Source of the DNA: Nocardioides aromaticivorans
Lineage (GTDB): Bacteria > Actinomycetota > Actinomycetes > Propionibacteriales > Nocardioidaceae
DNA: 64,000 bases
NCBI RefSeq assembly: GCF_013408525.1
Contig: NZ_JACBZM010000001.1
Coordinates: 4,599,001-4,663,000 of the forward strand
Direction of reading: 5' to 3'
The notes beneath the pieces are model-generated. The model was not told where the DNA came from. It did no database searches and saw only the letters and a program-made list of their open reading frames with translations. Numbering within the stretch: the first letter of the stretch is position 1; each line of letters starts with the position of its first letter. Shown piece by piece: positions 36,364-49,621 of this stretch. The translations under genes and the position numbers were made by a program.

Positions 36364-37872
36364 TCAGCGGCTGAGCGCCCGGACCAGCTGCTCGGCGGTC
36401 TCGCACGAGTCGATCAGCTCGCCGACGTGCTTCTTCGTACCGCGCAGGGGGTCGATGGTCGGCACCCGTTGCAGCGACTCGCGGCCGGGAAGGTCGAAGA
36501 TCACCGAGTCCCACGACGCGGCGGCGATGTCGGTGGCGTACTTCTCGAGGCAGCGGCCGCGGAAGTAGGCCCGCGTCTCCGTCGGCGGGTTCGTCATCGC
36601 CGACTCGACGTCGTCGTCGGTGAGGAGCCGCTGGATCCGGCCGGCCTTGACCAGGCGGTGGTAGAGGCCCTTCTCCGGCCGGATGTCGGAGTACTGGTAG
36701 TCGATGAGCTGCAGCTTCGCGTCGTCCCACGCGAGCCCGTCGCGCGAGCGGTACTGCTCGATCAGCTTCAGCTTCGCGACCCAGTCGAGCTGGTCGGCGA
36801 GCGACATCGGGTCGGACTCCAGCCGGTTCAGCACGTCCTCCCACCGGGCGAGGACGTCGACGGTCTGCGGGTCCGCATCGGAGCCATAGCGGTCCTCGAC
36901 GTACTTCTTCGCGAGGTCGAGGTACTCCAGCTGCAGCTGGATCCCCGTCAGGTGCCGACCGTCGGCAAGGGTCACCTCGTGGCGCAGCGTCGGGTCGTGG
37001 GACACCGCGCGCAGCGAGGCGACCGGCAGGTCGACGGTGAGGTCGCGGGAGATGAACCGGTCCTCGATCATCGCCAGCACCAGCGAGGTGGTGCCGACCT
37101 TGAGGTAGGTCGCGATCTCGGCGAGGTTGGCGTCGCCGATGATCACGTGCAACCGGCGGTACTTCTCGGGGTCGGCGTGCGGCTCGTCGCGCGTGTTGAT
37201 GATCGGTCGCTTGAGGGTGGTCTCGAGGCCCACCTCGACCTCGAAGAAGTCGGCGCGCTGGCTGATCTGGAAGCCCTGGCCGCGCCCGTCCTGGCCCTTG
37301 CCGACACGTCCGGCGCCGCAGAAGACCTGCCGGCTCACGAAGAACGGGGTGAGGTGCTTGACGATGTCGGCGAACGGCGTCGAGCGCCGCATCAGGTAGT
37401 TCTCGTGGGCGCCGTACGACGCACCCTTGTTGTCGGTGTTGTTCTTGTAGAGCACGATCCCGGGGTTGCCGGGCAGGTTCTGCGCCAGACGGGCGGCGTC
37501 GAGCATCACCTGCTCCCCCGCCTTGTCCCACCGCACGACGTCGAGTGGCGAGACCACCTCCGGCGTGGAGTACTCCGGGTGCGCGTGGTCGACGTAGAGC
37601 CGGGCACCGTTCGTGAGGATGACATTGGCCAGGCCGAGGTCTTCGTCGGTCAGCTGCGACGGGTCGGCTATCTGGCGCGACATGTCGAAGCCGCGGGCGT
37701 CGCGCAGCGGCGACTCCTCCTCGAAGTCCCACCGGGCACGCCGGGCACGCACGGTGGCGGTGGCGTACGCGTTGACGACCTGGGACGAGGCGACCATCGG
37801 GTTCGCGGTCGGCTGCCCCTGCACCGAGATGCCGTACTCGACCTCGGTGCCCATCACTCGGCGCACGCTCAT
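36364..37872 (-). CDS. dop: depupylase/deamidase Dop
   Basis: A 502-aa PafA-like enzyme. Start [19 protein letters not shown]. The catalytic region is [19 protein letters not shown], and the Dop loop is around residues 42-75 ([20 protein letters not shown]). [20 protein letters not shown] matches the ligase/depupylase family. As Pup already ends in Glu, its likely role here is removal of Pup from substrates. It is divergent from the DUF1206 gene through a region with a 30-bp palindrome. Confidence 0.96.
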   Translation of the reverse strand: MSVRRVMGTEVEYGISVQGQPTANPMVASSQVVNAYATATVRARRARWDFEEESPLRDARGFDMSRQIADPSQLTDEDLGLANVILTNGARLYVDHAHPEYSTPEVVSPLDVVRWDKAGEQVMLDAARLAQNLPGNPGIVLYKNNTDNKGASYGAHENYLMRRSTPFADIVKHLTPFFVSRQVFCGAGRVGKGQDGRGQGFQISQRADFFEVEVGLETTLKRPIINTRDEPHADPEKYRRLHVIIGDANLAEIATYLKVGTTSLVLAMIEDRFISRDLTVDLPVASLRAVSHDPTLRHEVTLADGRHLTGIQLQLEYLDLAKKYVEDRYGSDADPQTVDVLARWEDVLNRLESDPMSLADQLDWVAKLKLIEQYRSRDGLAWDDAKLQLIDYQYSDIRPEKGLYHRLVKAGRIQRLLTDDDVESAMTNPPTETRAYFRGRCLEKYATDIAAASWDSVIFDLPGRESLQRVPTIDPLRGTKKHVGELIDSCETAEQLVRALSR

Positions 37873-37903
37873 GACTCCAGCCTACGGCGCAGGGCACGCG
37901 CCG

Positions 37904-37933
37904 CGCTGCTGCCCGTCCGGACGGGCAGCAGCG
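37904..37933. promoter_or_regulatory. perfect 30-bp palindrome between dop and DUF1206 gene
   Basis: CGCTGCTGCCCGTCC and its complement abut with no spacer. It lies 31 bp from the dop start and 51 bp from the divergent start, so it is placed as an operator or two-way regulatory site rather than as a terminator. Its sequence is unrelated to the dispersed palindrome. Confidence 0.6.
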
Positions 37934-37984
37934 ATCGGGCGGATGCCGGTGCCCCGCGCGGGTAGTGCAGGACGAGGAGGAGCG

Positions 37985-38803
37985 ATGACGGCCACGGGGG
38001 AAGCCGCGGGGCGGGCGGCACGGGAGGTCCGCGACCATCCGGTGCTGGACCGGATGGCCCGCATCGGCCTGGTCGTGTACGGCGTCGTCTACGTCCTCAT
38101 CGGATGGCTCGCCGCCGAGGCCGGCCTCGGCCACCCGTCCGGCTCCGCGTCCGGTTCCGGGGCGCTGGAGGAGATCGCGCAGAAGCCGCTCGGCTCGGCC
38201 CTGCTGTGGCTCGTCGCCGGCGGACTGGCTGCCCTGGTGGTCTGGCAGGTCTGCCAGGCGATCGGCGGACACCGCGACGACGACGGCGCCAAGCGCTGGC
38301 TCGCCCGGCTCGGCTCCGCCGGCCGCGCCGTCGTACTCGGGGTGCTGTCCGCTCTGGCCGTCCGGACCGCGCTGGGCGACGGTGGTGGCGGAGGAGGGGG
38401 TACGACGGGCTCCCTGTTGCGGCTCCCGTTCGGGACCCTCCTCGTGCTGGCTGCGGCGGCCGTCGTCATGGCCGTCGCAGTCACCAGCGCCTGGCGCGGG
38501 CTGACCGACCGCTGGCGCAAGGACGTCGAGGTCGAGGGACGCACGGGAGACGTGGGTCGGGTGGTCCAGGTGCTCGCCCGCGCTGGACACCTGAGCCGCG
38601 CCGCGGCGTTCGGCGTGATCGCCGTGCTCGTCGGCCGCGCGGCCCTCGAGCACGACTCGCAGCAGAAGGCCGGGCTCGACCAGGCCATCGTCCGGTTCCG
38701 CGACGAGCCGCTGGGGCCGTGGCTGATCGTGGTCGTGGCCGTCGGCCTGGCCTGCTACGGCGCGTACCAGCTCGTCCGGGCGTGGTACCTGCGCAGCTCC
38801 TGA
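37985..38803 (+). CDS. DUF1206 domain membrane protein
   Basis: A 272-aa protein with three repeated units, each having two membrane segments (GLVVYGVVYVLIGWLAAE; AGRAVVLGVLSALAVRTAL; LSRAAAFGVIAVLVGRAALE and following). This is the three-fold DUF1206 pattern, of unknown function. A glycine run (GGGGGG) lies around residue 135. ATG 37985 has GAGGAGCG upstream; the frame is open further 5' but over the dop promoter. Confidence 0.88.
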   Translation: MTATGEAAGRAAREVRDHPVLDRMARIGLVVYGVVYVLIGWLAAEAGLGHPSGSASGSGALEEIAQKPLGSALLWLVAGGLAALVVWQVCQAIGGHRDDDGAKRWLARLGSAGRAVVLGVLSALAVRTALGDGGGGGGGTTGSLLRLPFGTLLVLAAAAVVMAVAVTSAWRGLTDRWRKDVEVEGRTGDVGRVVQVLARAGHLSRAAAFGVIAVLVGRAALEHDSQQKAGLDQAIVRFRDEPLGPWLIVVVAVGLACYGAYQLVRAWYLRSS

Positions 38804-38850
38804 GGCCGACCCGGCGTGCAGGGATCACGCCACGTCGCCGGGTACGACGA

Positions 38851-38878
38851 CGCCCCGGCACGGAACCGTGCCGGGGCG
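38851..38878. terminator. strong two-way terminator hairpin
   Basis: CGCCCCGGCACGG and its complement (13 bp) with an AA loop lie between the stop of the DUF1206 gene and the stop of the minus-strand 25-codon ORF. Confidence 0.8.
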
Positions 38879-38894
38879 TGCTGTCAGGGGTGCG

Positions 38895-38972
38895 TCAGCG
38901 GGACTTCGCGACCTTGACCGCGGCGGTGACGCCGAGCGCGACGAGGACGACGAGGGCGAGCTTCTTGACCAC
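38895..38972 (-). CDS. 25-residue hydrophobic peptide downstream of arc
   Basis: Reading VVKKLALVVLVALGVTAAVK then VAKSR and stop. GTG start 38972 has AAGGAG 6 nt upstream, a good ribosome-binding site, and a strong terminator follows the stop. It starts 65 nt after the arc stop, so it may be the last gene of the arc transcript. One membrane span with basic ends is predicted. I know no named family for it; small size keeps confidence moderate. Confidence 0.5.
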   Translation of the reverse strand: MVKKLALVVLVALGVTAAVKVAKSR

Positions 38973-39037
38973 AGGGGGCTCCTTCGGGAGTTGTCGATTG
39001 CTTGCTGGCCCAGCCTCTCAGGCCGGACCAAGGATTG

Positions 39038-40798
39038 TCAGAGGTACTGGCCCGTGTCGGACACGGTGTCGATCGACCGGCCCGGCTCGGTGCCCTGCTT
39101 GCCGGTGATGAGCGTGCGGATGAAGACGATCCGCTCGCCCTTCTTGCCGGAGATCCGCGCCCAGTCGTCGGGGTTGGTCGTGTTGGGCAGGTCCTCGTTC
39201 TCCTTGAACTCGTCGACGCAGGCCTGGAGCAGGTGGGAGACCCGCAGGCCCTTCTGGTCGTGGTCGAGGAAGTCCTTGATGGCCATCTTCTTCGCCCGGT
39301 CGACGATGTTCTGGATCATGGCGCCGGAGTTGAAGTCCTTGAAGTACAGGACCTCCTTGTCGCCGTTGGCATAGGTCACCTCGAGGAAGCGGTTCTCCTC
39401 GGTCTCGGTGTACATCCGCTCGACGGTCGCCTGGATCATGCCGGCGACGGCGGCCTGCTTGTCGCCGCCGAACTCGGCGACGTCCTCGGTGTGCAGCGGC
39501 AGCGACGGCGTGAGGTACTTGCTGAAGATGTCACGCGCCGACTCCGCGTCCGGGCGCTCGATCTTGATCTTCACGTCGAGTCGGCCCGGGCGCAGGATGG
39601 CCGGGTCGATCATGTCCTCGCGGTTGGACGCACCGATCACGAGGACGTTCTCCAGCGTCTCGACGCCGTCGATCTCGCTGAGCAGCTGCGGGACGATGGT
39701 GTTCTCGACGTCGGAGGAGACCCCCGAGCCGCGGGTGCGGAACAGGGAGTCCATCTCGTCGAAGAACACGATGACCGGCGTACCCTGCGACGCCTTCTCG
39801 CGGGCCCGCTGGAAGACCAGCCGGATGTGCCGCTCGGTCTCGCCGACGTACTTGTTGAGCAGCTCGGGGCCCTTGATGTTGAGGAAGTACGACTTCCCCT
39901 CGGCGCCCGTCTTCGCGGCGACCTTCTTGGCCAGCGAGTTGGCGACGGCCTTGGCGATCAGGGTCTTGCCGCAGCCGGGCGGGCCATAGAGCAGGATGCC
40001 CTTCGGCGGCTTCAGCTCGTGCTCGGCGAACAGCTCCGGGTAGAGATAGGGCAGCTCGACGGCGTCCTGGATCATCTCGATCTGGTTGCCGAGACCGCCG
40101 ATGGTCTCGTAGGTGATGTCGGGGACCTCCTCGAGGACGAGCTCCTCGACCTCCGACTTCGGGACCTTCTCGTAGACGTAGCCGGCCCGGGAGTCGAGCA
40201 GCAGCGAGTCGCCGGCCCGCAGGGTCTCGTCGAGCAGCGGCTCGGCGAGCTTGACCACCCGCTCCTCGTCGGCGTTGGCGATGACCAGGACGCGCTCGCC
40301 GTCGGCGAGCACCTCCTTCAGCATCACGACCTCGCCGACCGTCTCGTAGTCGAAGGCGGCGACGACGTTGAGCGCCTCGTTGAGCATGACCTCCTGGCCG
40401 CGGCGCAGCGTGTCGAGGTCGACCGCGGGGCTCACCGTCACCCGGAGCTTGCGGCCCCCGGTGAACACGTCGACCGAGTCGTCCTCGTTGCGCTGGAGGA
40501 AGGTGCCGAACCCGGCCGGCGGCTGGGCAAGGCGGTCGACCTCCTCCTTGAGCTTCATGATCTGGTCACGCGCGTCGCGCAACGTGCTCGCGAGCCGCTC
40601 GTTCTGCGCGGTCACCGCAGCCAGCGAACGCTGCGCGTCCGCGAGCCGCATCTCGAGGGATCGTCCGGCGCCTCCCGGTGCGTCGACCGCCCGGCGGCGC
40701 AGGTCGCGGACCTCGTCCTCGAGGTAGCGCACCTGCTCCTCCAGCTCCTCGCGACTCGGAGAGCGGTGGCTACCCGTGCCTTCACCCATGCTCGTCAT
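39038..40798 (-). CDS. arc: proteasome-associated ATPase ARC/Mpa
   Basis: A 586-aa AAA ring ATPase that binds pupylated proteins and threads them into the 20S core. Start ATG 40798 is favoured by AGGAGG 8 nt upstream; the ATG at 40807 would lie on that RBS. A coiled coil (about residues 20-75; [20 protein letters not shown]) receives Pup, then OB domains, the AAA domain with [18 protein letters not shown] and [12 protein letters not shown], and the C-terminal GQYL, a proteasome-docking tail. It is downstream of trmI behind a gap holding palindrome 5. Confidence 0.96.
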   Translation of the reverse strand: MTSMGEGTGSHRSPSREELEEQVRYLEDEVRDLRRRAVDAPGGAGRSLEMRLADAQRSLAAVTAQNERLASTLRDARDQIMKLKEEVDRLAQPPAGFGTFLQRNEDDSVDVFTGGRKLRVTVSPAVDLDTLRRGQEVMLNEALNVVAAFDYETVGEVVMLKEVLADGERVLVIANADEERVVKLAEPLLDETLRAGDSLLLDSRAGYVYEKVPKSEVEELVLEEVPDITYETIGGLGNQIEMIQDAVELPYLYPELFAEHELKPPKGILLYGPPGCGKTLIAKAVANSLAKKVAAKTGAEGKSYFLNIKGPELLNKYVGETERHIRLVFQRAREKASQGTPVIVFFDEMDSLFRTRGSGVSSDVENTIVPQLLSEIDGVETLENVLVIGASNREDMIDPAILRPGRLDVKIKIERPDAESARDIFSKYLTPSLPLHTEDVAEFGGDKQAAVAGMIQATVERMYTETEENRFLEVTYANGDKEVLYFKDFNSGAMIQNIVDRAKKMAIKDFLDHDQKGLRVSHLLQACVDEFKENEDLPNTTNPDDWARISGKKGERIVFIRTLITGKQGTEPGRSIDTVSDTGQYL

Positions 40799-40927
40799 GT
40801 GGCACACCTCCTGTCACGACCCTACTCGCGGGCGTGTTGCACGGAAGTGCTTCGCCACGCTTTCGATGCAACGTTTCGGTTGCGGTGTGCGAGGTCGCGG
40901 CCGGTGCCGGGGGTGTCGCGGGGAGTC

Positions 40928-40949
40928 GTCGGTGGGGCACGAACTGCAG
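40928..40949. repeat. CTGCAG companion motif, copy at palindrome 5
   Basis: GTCGGTGGGGCACGAA then CTGCAG, 16 bp from palindrome 5. Same order as at locus 3. Confidence 0.75.
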
Positions 40950-40965
40950 GTGGCCGGCCCGGATC

Positions 40966-40991
40966 GTTGCGGTTTGGGACCAAACCGCAAC
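40966..40991. repeat. dispersed palindrome, copy 5 (composite)
   Basis: The arms GTTGCGGTTTGG and complement (12 bp) flank GA, 12 nt past the trmI stop and ~170 nt before the arc start. Confidence 0.92.
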
Positions 40992-41003
40992 ACTCCGCGG
41001 CGG

Positions 41004-41945
41004 TCAGTCCTCGGCCGGAGCCTCCGGCACCCCGGGCGGCCGCGGACCCGCGTAGTCCGGTCCGTACGCCCCCGGCGCCGGGCGGCGCTTCTTGATCGGC
41101 GCCCGCTCCCCCGGCGCCATCCGCCGGGCGGTGACCAGGAACGCCGTGTGCCCGATCATCTTGTGGCCGGGCCGCACGGCCAGGCCCTCGACGTGCCAGT
41201 CGCGGACGAGGGACTCCCACGGCGCGGGCTCGGTGAACCCGCCGTGGACCCGCACGGCCTCGACGAACTTGGACAGCTGGGTCGTGGTGGCGACGTACGC
41301 GCAGACGATGCCGCCGGGCAGCAGGGCGTCGGCGGCCGCGTCGAGGCAGTCCCACGGCGCGAGCATGTCGAGGATGATCCGGTCGCACCGCTCGCCGGAG
41401 GCCGGCAGCGCCTCGGCCAGGTCGCCGAGCGTGAGCTGCCAGGCCGGGTGGTCGCCGCCGAAGAACTGGGTGACGTTGCGGCGGGCGACGTCGGCGAACT
41501 CCTCGCGGCGCTCGTACGACGACACCTTGCCGTGTGGCCCGACGGCCCTGAGCAGGGAGCAGGTCAGCGCACCGGAGCCGACGCCGGCCTCGACGACGTG
41601 GGCACCGGGGAAGATGTCGGCCATCGCGATGATCTGCGCGGAGTCCTTCGGGTAGACGACCGCCGCGCCGCGGGGCATCGACACGACGTACTCCGAGAGA
41701 AGCGGCCGGAAGACGAGGTACTCGCCGCCCACCGAGGAGGTGATCGTGAAGCCCTCCTCGCGACCGATCAGGTCGTCGTGCTCGAGGTGGCCCTTGTTGG
41801 AGAAGAAGCGCTTGCCGGGCTCGAGGGCGAAATTGTGCCGCCGGCCCTTGCCGTCCAGCAGTCGCACCCACTCCCCTGCGCGCAGCGGGCCGCGGTGCAC
41901 GCCGGACCAGGCGTCCTCGGGTACGTCGGGAGTTGCGTCGTTCAC
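41004..41945 (-). CDS. trmI: tRNA (adenine-N1)-methyltransferase TrmI
   Basis: A 313-aa Rossmann methyltransferase that makes m1A58 in tRNA. Features are the N-terminal RLLDGKGRRHNFALEPGKRF, the SAM site VVEAGVGSGALTCSLLRAVG, and LDMLAPWDCLDAAADALLPG. The basic Pro-rich tail is variable. It starts 9 nt after the M50 protease gene's stop, so the two are cotranscribed. Confidence 0.94.
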   Translation of the reverse strand: MNDATPDVPEDAWSGVHRGPLRAGEWVRLLDGKGRRHNFALEPGKRFFSNKGHLEHDDLIGREEGFTITSSVGGEYLVFRPLLSEYVVSMPRGAAVVYPKDSAQIIAMADIFPGAHVVEAGVGSGALTCSLLRAVGPHGKVSSYERREEFADVARRNVTQFFGGDHPAWQLTLGDLAEALPASGERCDRIILDMLAPWDCLDAAADALLPGGIVCAYVATTTQLSKFVEAVRVHGGFTEPAPWESLVRDWHVEGLAVRPGHKMIGHTAFLVTARRMAPGERAPIKKRRPAPGAYGPDYAGPRPPGVPEAPAED

Positions 41946-41954
41946 CGGCGCAAT

Positions 41955-43103
41955 CTATCGGTTGCGCATCGCCCGGACGATGTCGGCCGTCGCGAGCACG
42001 CCGTGGACGCTGCCGTCCTCGGCGAGCAGGACGTACTCCGACGCCGGAGTACGCCGCAGCGCCGCGAGCAGGTCCTCGCCCGTGATCCCCACCGGCAGGG
42101 CGCGGCCGCCGACGAGGCTGCGGGCGACGGTCGACACGGCCAGCCAGGGCATCCGCTCCTCGGGGACCGCGCGCACCGCCTCGTCGGAGACGACGCCGAC
42201 CGGCCGTCCGTCCGACGTCGTGGTGACGATGCCGGTGGTGCTGCCGGGGACGGAGGCGGCGCCGGCACGTCGTACGGCCTCGGCCAGGGGCAGGTCCTCG
42301 GGAACGGTGATGGCGGGTCGGGCGAGCTCGCGCGCCACGACGCCGGACAGGCCCCGGACCACGCCGGCGGCGGCGATCGCCTGGCTCGCGCCGGTCCAGA
42401 GGAACATCGCGACGATGACGAGGACGACCGAGTTGACGACCGTGCCGTCGCGACTGCTGAGGAACGCCCAGACGACGACGGCGACCGCCGTGACCCGGCC
42501 GCCCCAGCCGGCGACCACGGTGCCGACGTAGACCTTGCCCGTGAGCGCCCACACGCCGGCCTTGAGCACCCGGCCGCCGTCGAGCGGGAGCCCGGGGACC
42601 AGGTTGAGCACACCGATGACCAGGTTGGAGCCGGCCAGGCCCTCGACGACCAGCAGGAGCAGGCCCTGCTCCTCGGGAATGGCGAACCAGAGGGCGACCG
42701 CCACGGCACCGACCGCCAGGGACGTGATCGGGCCGACCACCGCGATCCAGAACTCCTGCCGGGGTCGGCGGGCCTCGCCGTCGATCGTCGTGGCGCCGCC
42801 CAGGAAGTGCAGGGTGATCGCCTCGACGGTGAAGCCGAAGCGCCGTGCGACCAGCGCGTGCGAGGCCTCGTGGAGCAGGATCGCGAGGTAGAGCGCCATC
42901 GCGAAGGCGACCCCGACGACGTACTTCCAGGCGCCGAGCCCGGGCTGGACCTGGTCGACGCGCGGTCCCATGATCCAGGCGATCAGCGCGGCGACGAAGA
43001 ACCACGAGGTCGAGACGAGCACGTCGCTGCCCGCGATCCGGCCGATGCGGACCATGCCGCGGGGCACGGGTGGCCGCTGGGGCGCGGGCGACGGGGAGGA
43101 CAC
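41955..43103 (-). CDS. M50 site-2 protease with CBS domains
   Basis: A 382-aa intramembrane metalloprotease. Zinc-binding HEASH is in AILLHEASHALVARRFG, and the second motif is NLVPGLPLDGGRVLKAG. Six membrane segments occupy residues ~25-250; two CBS domains follow (~265-382), typical of the M50B/Rv2625c-like group. The substrate is unknown; such proteases often cut anti-sigma factors. It is divergent from the nuclease gene. Confidence 0.9.
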   Translation of the reverse strand: MSSPSPAPQRPPVPRGMVRIGRIAGSDVLVSTSWFFVAALIAWIMGPRVDQVQPGLGAWKYVVGVAFAMALYLAILLHEASHALVARRFGFTVEAITLHFLGGATTIDGEARRPRQEFWIAVVGPITSLAVGAVAVALWFAIPEEQGLLLLVVEGLAGSNLVIGVLNLVPGLPLDGGRVLKAGVWALTGKVYVGTVVAGWGGRVTAVAVVVWAFLSSRDGTVVNSVVLVIVAMFLWTGASQAIAAAGVVRGLSGVVARELARPAITVPEDLPLAEAVRRAGAASVPGSTTGIVTTTSDGRPVGVVSDEAVRAVPEERMPWLAVSTVARSLVGGRALPVGITGEDLLAALRRTPASEYVLLAEDGSVHGVLATADIVRAMRNR

Positions 43104-43185
43104 ACGGCGAGGCTATCCGGGCCCCGGCTGTCCGGTGGCGCGTGGGCAGGACCGGAATGTCGGAGGGCTGGCCTACTGTCGTGAC

Positions 43186-44085
43186 ATGACCACCTCACCA
43201 GCACCCGCCGGCGTCGAGCCGGCCGACCCGGCCGAGCGCGGTGGCACCCGCGTCGACGGCGTCGAGGTGCTGGGCGCGTTGTCCCCGTCCCGGGTCGGCG
43301 ACTTCCTCAACTGCCCGCTGCTCTACCGCTTCCGCAGCATCGACCGGCTCCCCGAGCCGCCGTCGCCCGCCGCGGTCCGCGGCACGGTGGTGCACCGTGT
43401 GCTGGAGCAGCTCTTCGACCTGCCGGCGGCCGAGCGCACCCCGGAGCAGGCCGACACGATGCTGGCGCCGGCCTGGGCGGAGCTGCAGGCGATCGAGCCG
43501 GCCGTCAGCTCGATGTTCCCGGCCGACGGTCCCGAGATCGTCGCCTGGCTGGCGTCGTGCAGCGAGGTGCTCGCACGCTACTTCGCCCTCGAGGACCCGC
43601 GCCGGCTCGAGCCCGCCGAGCGCGAGCTCTACGTGGAGACGCTGACCGAGAGCAAGCTGCTGCTGCGCGGGGTGATCGACCGGGTCGACATCGCTGCCGA
43701 CGGCGCGATCCGCGTGGTCGACTACAAGACGGGCAACTCGCCCGTCGAGATGTTCGAGGGCAAGGCCCTGTTCCAGCTCAAGTTCTACGCGCTCGTGCTG
43801 TGGCGGATGCGCGGCGTGGTGCCGAAGATGGTCCAGCTGGTCTACCTCGGCAACAGCGAGGTGCTGCGCTACGAGCCAGATGAGCAGGACCTGCTCGCGA
43901 CCGAGCGCAAGGTGCTCGCGGTGTGGGACGCCATCCGGGCGGCGACCGAGAGGCGGCAGTTCGAGCCGCGCAAGGGTGCCGGGTGCGCGTGGTGCGCCCA
44001 CCAGGCCATCTGCCCGGCGTGGGGTGGCGAGGCCCCGCCGTACCCGGTCCCCGAGGTCAGAGAGCCCCCAGCTCCTCCGGACTGA
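43186..44085 (+). CDS. RecB-family PD-(D/E)XK exonuclease with Fe-S cysteines
   Basis: A 299-aa Cas4/RecB-type nuclease like M. tuberculosis Rv2119. The nuclease core shows the AVRGTVVHRVLEQLF His, the GVIDRVDIAADGAIRVVDYK region with the metal-binding Asp and catalytic Lys, and QLKFYALVL. Cysteines at the N-terminus (DFLNCPLLYRF) and at the end (CAWCAHQAIC) match a 4Fe-4S pattern. ATG 43186. It overlaps the convergent HAD gene by 29 bp. Confidence 0.88.
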   Translation: MTTSPAPAGVEPADPAERGGTRVDGVEVLGALSPSRVGDFLNCPLLYRFRSIDRLPEPPSPAAVRGTVVHRVLEQLFDLPAAERTPEQADTMLAPAWAELQAIEPAVSSMFPADGPEIVAWLASCSEVLARYFALEDPRRLEPAERELYVETLTESKLLLRGVIDRVDIAADGAIRVVDYKTGNSPVEMFEGKALFQLKFYALVLWRMRGVVPKMVQLVYLGNSEVLRYEPDEQDLLATERKVLAVWDAIRAATERRQFEPRKGAGCAWCAHQAICPAWGGEAPPYPVPEVREPPAPPD

Positions 44086-44698
44086 GGCCCTCGAGCGACT
44101 CCCGGAACACCCGGTTCGGCCCGTCCGGCACCGGCACGTGGTTCGGTACGACGAGCACGCGACAGCCGGCGGCCTCCGCGGAGCGGGCTCCTGTCGGTGA
44201 GTCCTCGATGGCCACGCAGTCCGCCGGGTCGACGCCCAGCGCCGCAGCGGCCGTCAGGTAGGCCTCGGGATGCGGCTTGCCCTCGCTCACCATGTCGCCG
44301 GTCACGATCACCCGGAAGGTCTCCGGCGGCAGGTGCTCGAGGATCGGCGCCACGAAGCGCTGGTAGGACATCGTGACCAGGCCGCACGGCACCCCGGCCG
44401 CGTGCAGCGCCAGCAGCAGCTCGCGGGAGCCGGCACACCACGGCACCGAGTGACGGACCTGGGCGACGACGCCGTCGAGGAGCATCTCGACGACCTCCTC
44501 GGGCGACTGGTCCAGGCCGAGCTTGGTCTTGAGGTACGCACCCGACACGAGCAGGTCGTTGCCCACGAGGCTCATCGCGTCCTCGTGGGTCCAGGTGCCG
44601 CCGTACTGCTCGGCGATGGCGGTCTCGGTGGCCATCCAGTAGGGCTCGGTGTCGACGAGGGTTCCGTCCATGTCCCACAGGACCGCGGCAGGCTTCAC
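44057..44698 (-). CDS. HAD-superfamily phosphatase, beta-phosphoglucomutase-like
   Basis: A 213-aa HAD enzyme. Catalytic aspartates are in LWDMDGTLVDTEP; the later motifs are LVTMSYQRF, the lysine in SEGKPHPEAYLTA, and CVAIEDSPTGARSAEAAG. It probably removes phosphate from a sugar phosphate or nucleotide; the exact substrate is unknown. It follows the metH terminator on the same strand. Confidence 0.88.
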   Translation of the reverse strand: MKPAAVLWDMDGTLVDTEPYWMATETAIAEQYGGTWTHEDAMSLVGNDLLVSGAYLKTKLGLDQSPEEVVEMLLDGVVAQVRHSVPWCAGSRELLLALHAAGVPCGLVTMSYQRFVAPILEHLPPETFRVIVTGDMVSEGKPHPEAYLTAAAALGVDPADCVAIEDSPTGARSAEAAGCRVLVVPNHVPVPDGPNRVFRESLEGLSPEELGAL

Positions 44699-44742
44699 GA
44701 AGGGATCCTTTCACGCCTCGCTCGTCGGTCCGCCAGGAGCCA

Positions 44743-44778
44743 CGAGGGCCTCGGCCCCAGATGGAACCGAGGCCCTCG
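44743..44778 (-). terminator. metH terminator hairpin
   Basis: CGAGGGCCTCGG (44743-44754) pairs exactly with CCGAGGCCCTCG (44767-44778), a 12-bp stem with a 12-nt loop, 15 nt after the metH stop. Confidence 0.75.
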
Positions 44779-44793
44779 CCGCGTACGTCAGGC

Positions 44794-48570
<3,777 letters not shown>

Positions 48571-48578
48571 CAACCCAT

Positions 48579-48667
48579 CCTTCCAGTGAAATGGAAGGCG
48601 CCCTTGGTGTCCCGGCCGAGCGTGGCGGAGATCCCTGGACGGCCCTCCGTTGCAACGCCTCTCGGCT
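48579..48667 (-). promoter_or_regulatory. SAH-riboswitch-like metH leader with RBS-masking hairpin
   Basis: In metH sense, GCCGAG (48666-48661) and CTCGGC (48620-48615) form P1. Directly after the first strand comes AGGCGTTGCAACGG, then a small stem ACGG-AGGG-CCGT and CCAGG, the order and sequence of the SAH riboswitch core. AGGCG (48660-48656) can pair with CGCCT (48600-48596) as the pseudoknot. CCTTCCA (48598-48592) can instead pair with TGGAAGG (48585-48579), which holds the RBS. An extra ~12 nt between CCAGG and CTCGGC departs from the known consensus. Comparison is from memory of RF01057. Confidence 0.5.
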
Positions 48668-48708
48668 GTTGCACATGTTACTCGTGCTTCGCTGACTAGG
48701 CTGGCAGA

Positions 48709-49557
48709 GTGATGGAGATCGAGACGGTCACCGGTCTGGTGCGGCCCGTGGTCATCGCTGCGTTCGAGGGCTGGAACGACGCTGCCGAGTCGGCGACGGC
48801 CGTGGTGGACCACCTGATGAAGGCGTGGAACGCCCGGGTGGTGGCCGCGATCGACCCCGAGGAGTACTACGACTTCCAGGTCAACCGGCCCACCGTCGGC
48901 ATCGACGAGAACGGCTTCCGCAAGCTGACCTGGCCCAGCACCCACGTCGCCGTCGCCTCACCCCCGAACCTCGACCGCGACGTCATCCTGATCCGCGGCA
49001 TCGAGCCGAACATGCGCTGGCGGCAGTTCACGACCGAGCTGCTCGAGGTCATCGACGAGCTCGGTGGCGAGCTGCTGGTGACCCTCGGCGCACTGCTCTC
49101 GGACAGCCCGCACACCCGCCCGATCCCGGTGTCCGGCTCCTCGACCGAGCCCGACCTGCTGGACCGGCTCGACCTCGAGCAGTCGACCTACGAGGGCCCC
49201 ACCGGCATCGTCGGCGTCCTCCAGGACGCGTGTACGACGGTCGACCTGCCCGCCGTGTCGTACTGGGCCGCCGTCCCGCACTACGTCGCGCAGCCGCCCT
49301 GCCCGAAGGCGACCCTGGCCCTGCTGAGCCGTCTCGACGACCTCTTCGACATCTCCCTGCCGCTCGGCGACCTCCCGGAGGAGGCGCGGGCGTGGGAGCG
49401 CGGTGTCGACGAGCTCGCCGAGGAGGACGAGGACATCGCCGACTACGTCCGTTCGCTGGAGGAGTCGCGCGACACCGCGGACCTCCCGGAGGCGTCGGGT
49501 GAGGCGATCGCGCGGGAGTTCGAGCGGTATCTCAAGCGGCGGCGCGACGACGACTGA
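48709..49557 (+). CDS. PAC2 family protein
   Basis: A ~282-aa protein of the PAC2 (proteasome assembly chaperone 2-like) family, like M. tuberculosis Rv2125. It shows [37 protein letters not shown] and [20 protein letters not shown]. The start is GTG 48709 or ATG 48712. A Glu/Asp-rich C-terminus ([18 protein letters not shown]) follows. A role in proteasome assembly is suggested by fold only. It is divergent from metH, whose leader it abuts. Confidence 0.88.
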   Translation: MMEIETVTGLVRPVVIAAFEGWNDAAESATAVVDHLMKAWNARVVAAIDPEEYYDFQVNRPTVGIDENGFRKLTWPSTHVAVASPPNLDRDVILIRGIEPNMRWRQFTTELLEVIDELGGELLVTLGALLSDSPHTRPIPVSGSSTEPDLLDRLDLEQSTYEGPTGIVGVLQDACTTVDLPAVSYWAAVPHYVAQPPCPKATLALLSRLDDLFDISLPLGDLPEEARAWERGVDELAEEDEDIADYVRSLEESRDTADLPEASGEAIAREFERYLKRRRDDD

Positions 49558-49581
49558 GGCGCTGTCGGGGGTCCGGAATTG

Positions 49582-49605
49582 CTGCGGTTTGGTCCCAAAC
49601 CGCAG
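49582..49605. repeat. dispersed palindrome, copy 6
   Basis: The arms CTGCGGTTTGG and complement flank TC. GGAATT on the left and GGAATTC on the right flank the arms. It is 24 nt after the PAC2 stop and is followed within 17 bp by copy 7. Confidence 0.92.
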
Positions 49606-49621
49606 GAATTCGGCTCCGGAT

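Noticed and set aside
48571..48708. Cobalamin riboswitch upstream of metH
   Set aside because: No B12 box was found and the leader (about 140 nt) is short for that class; the SAH-type order fits better.
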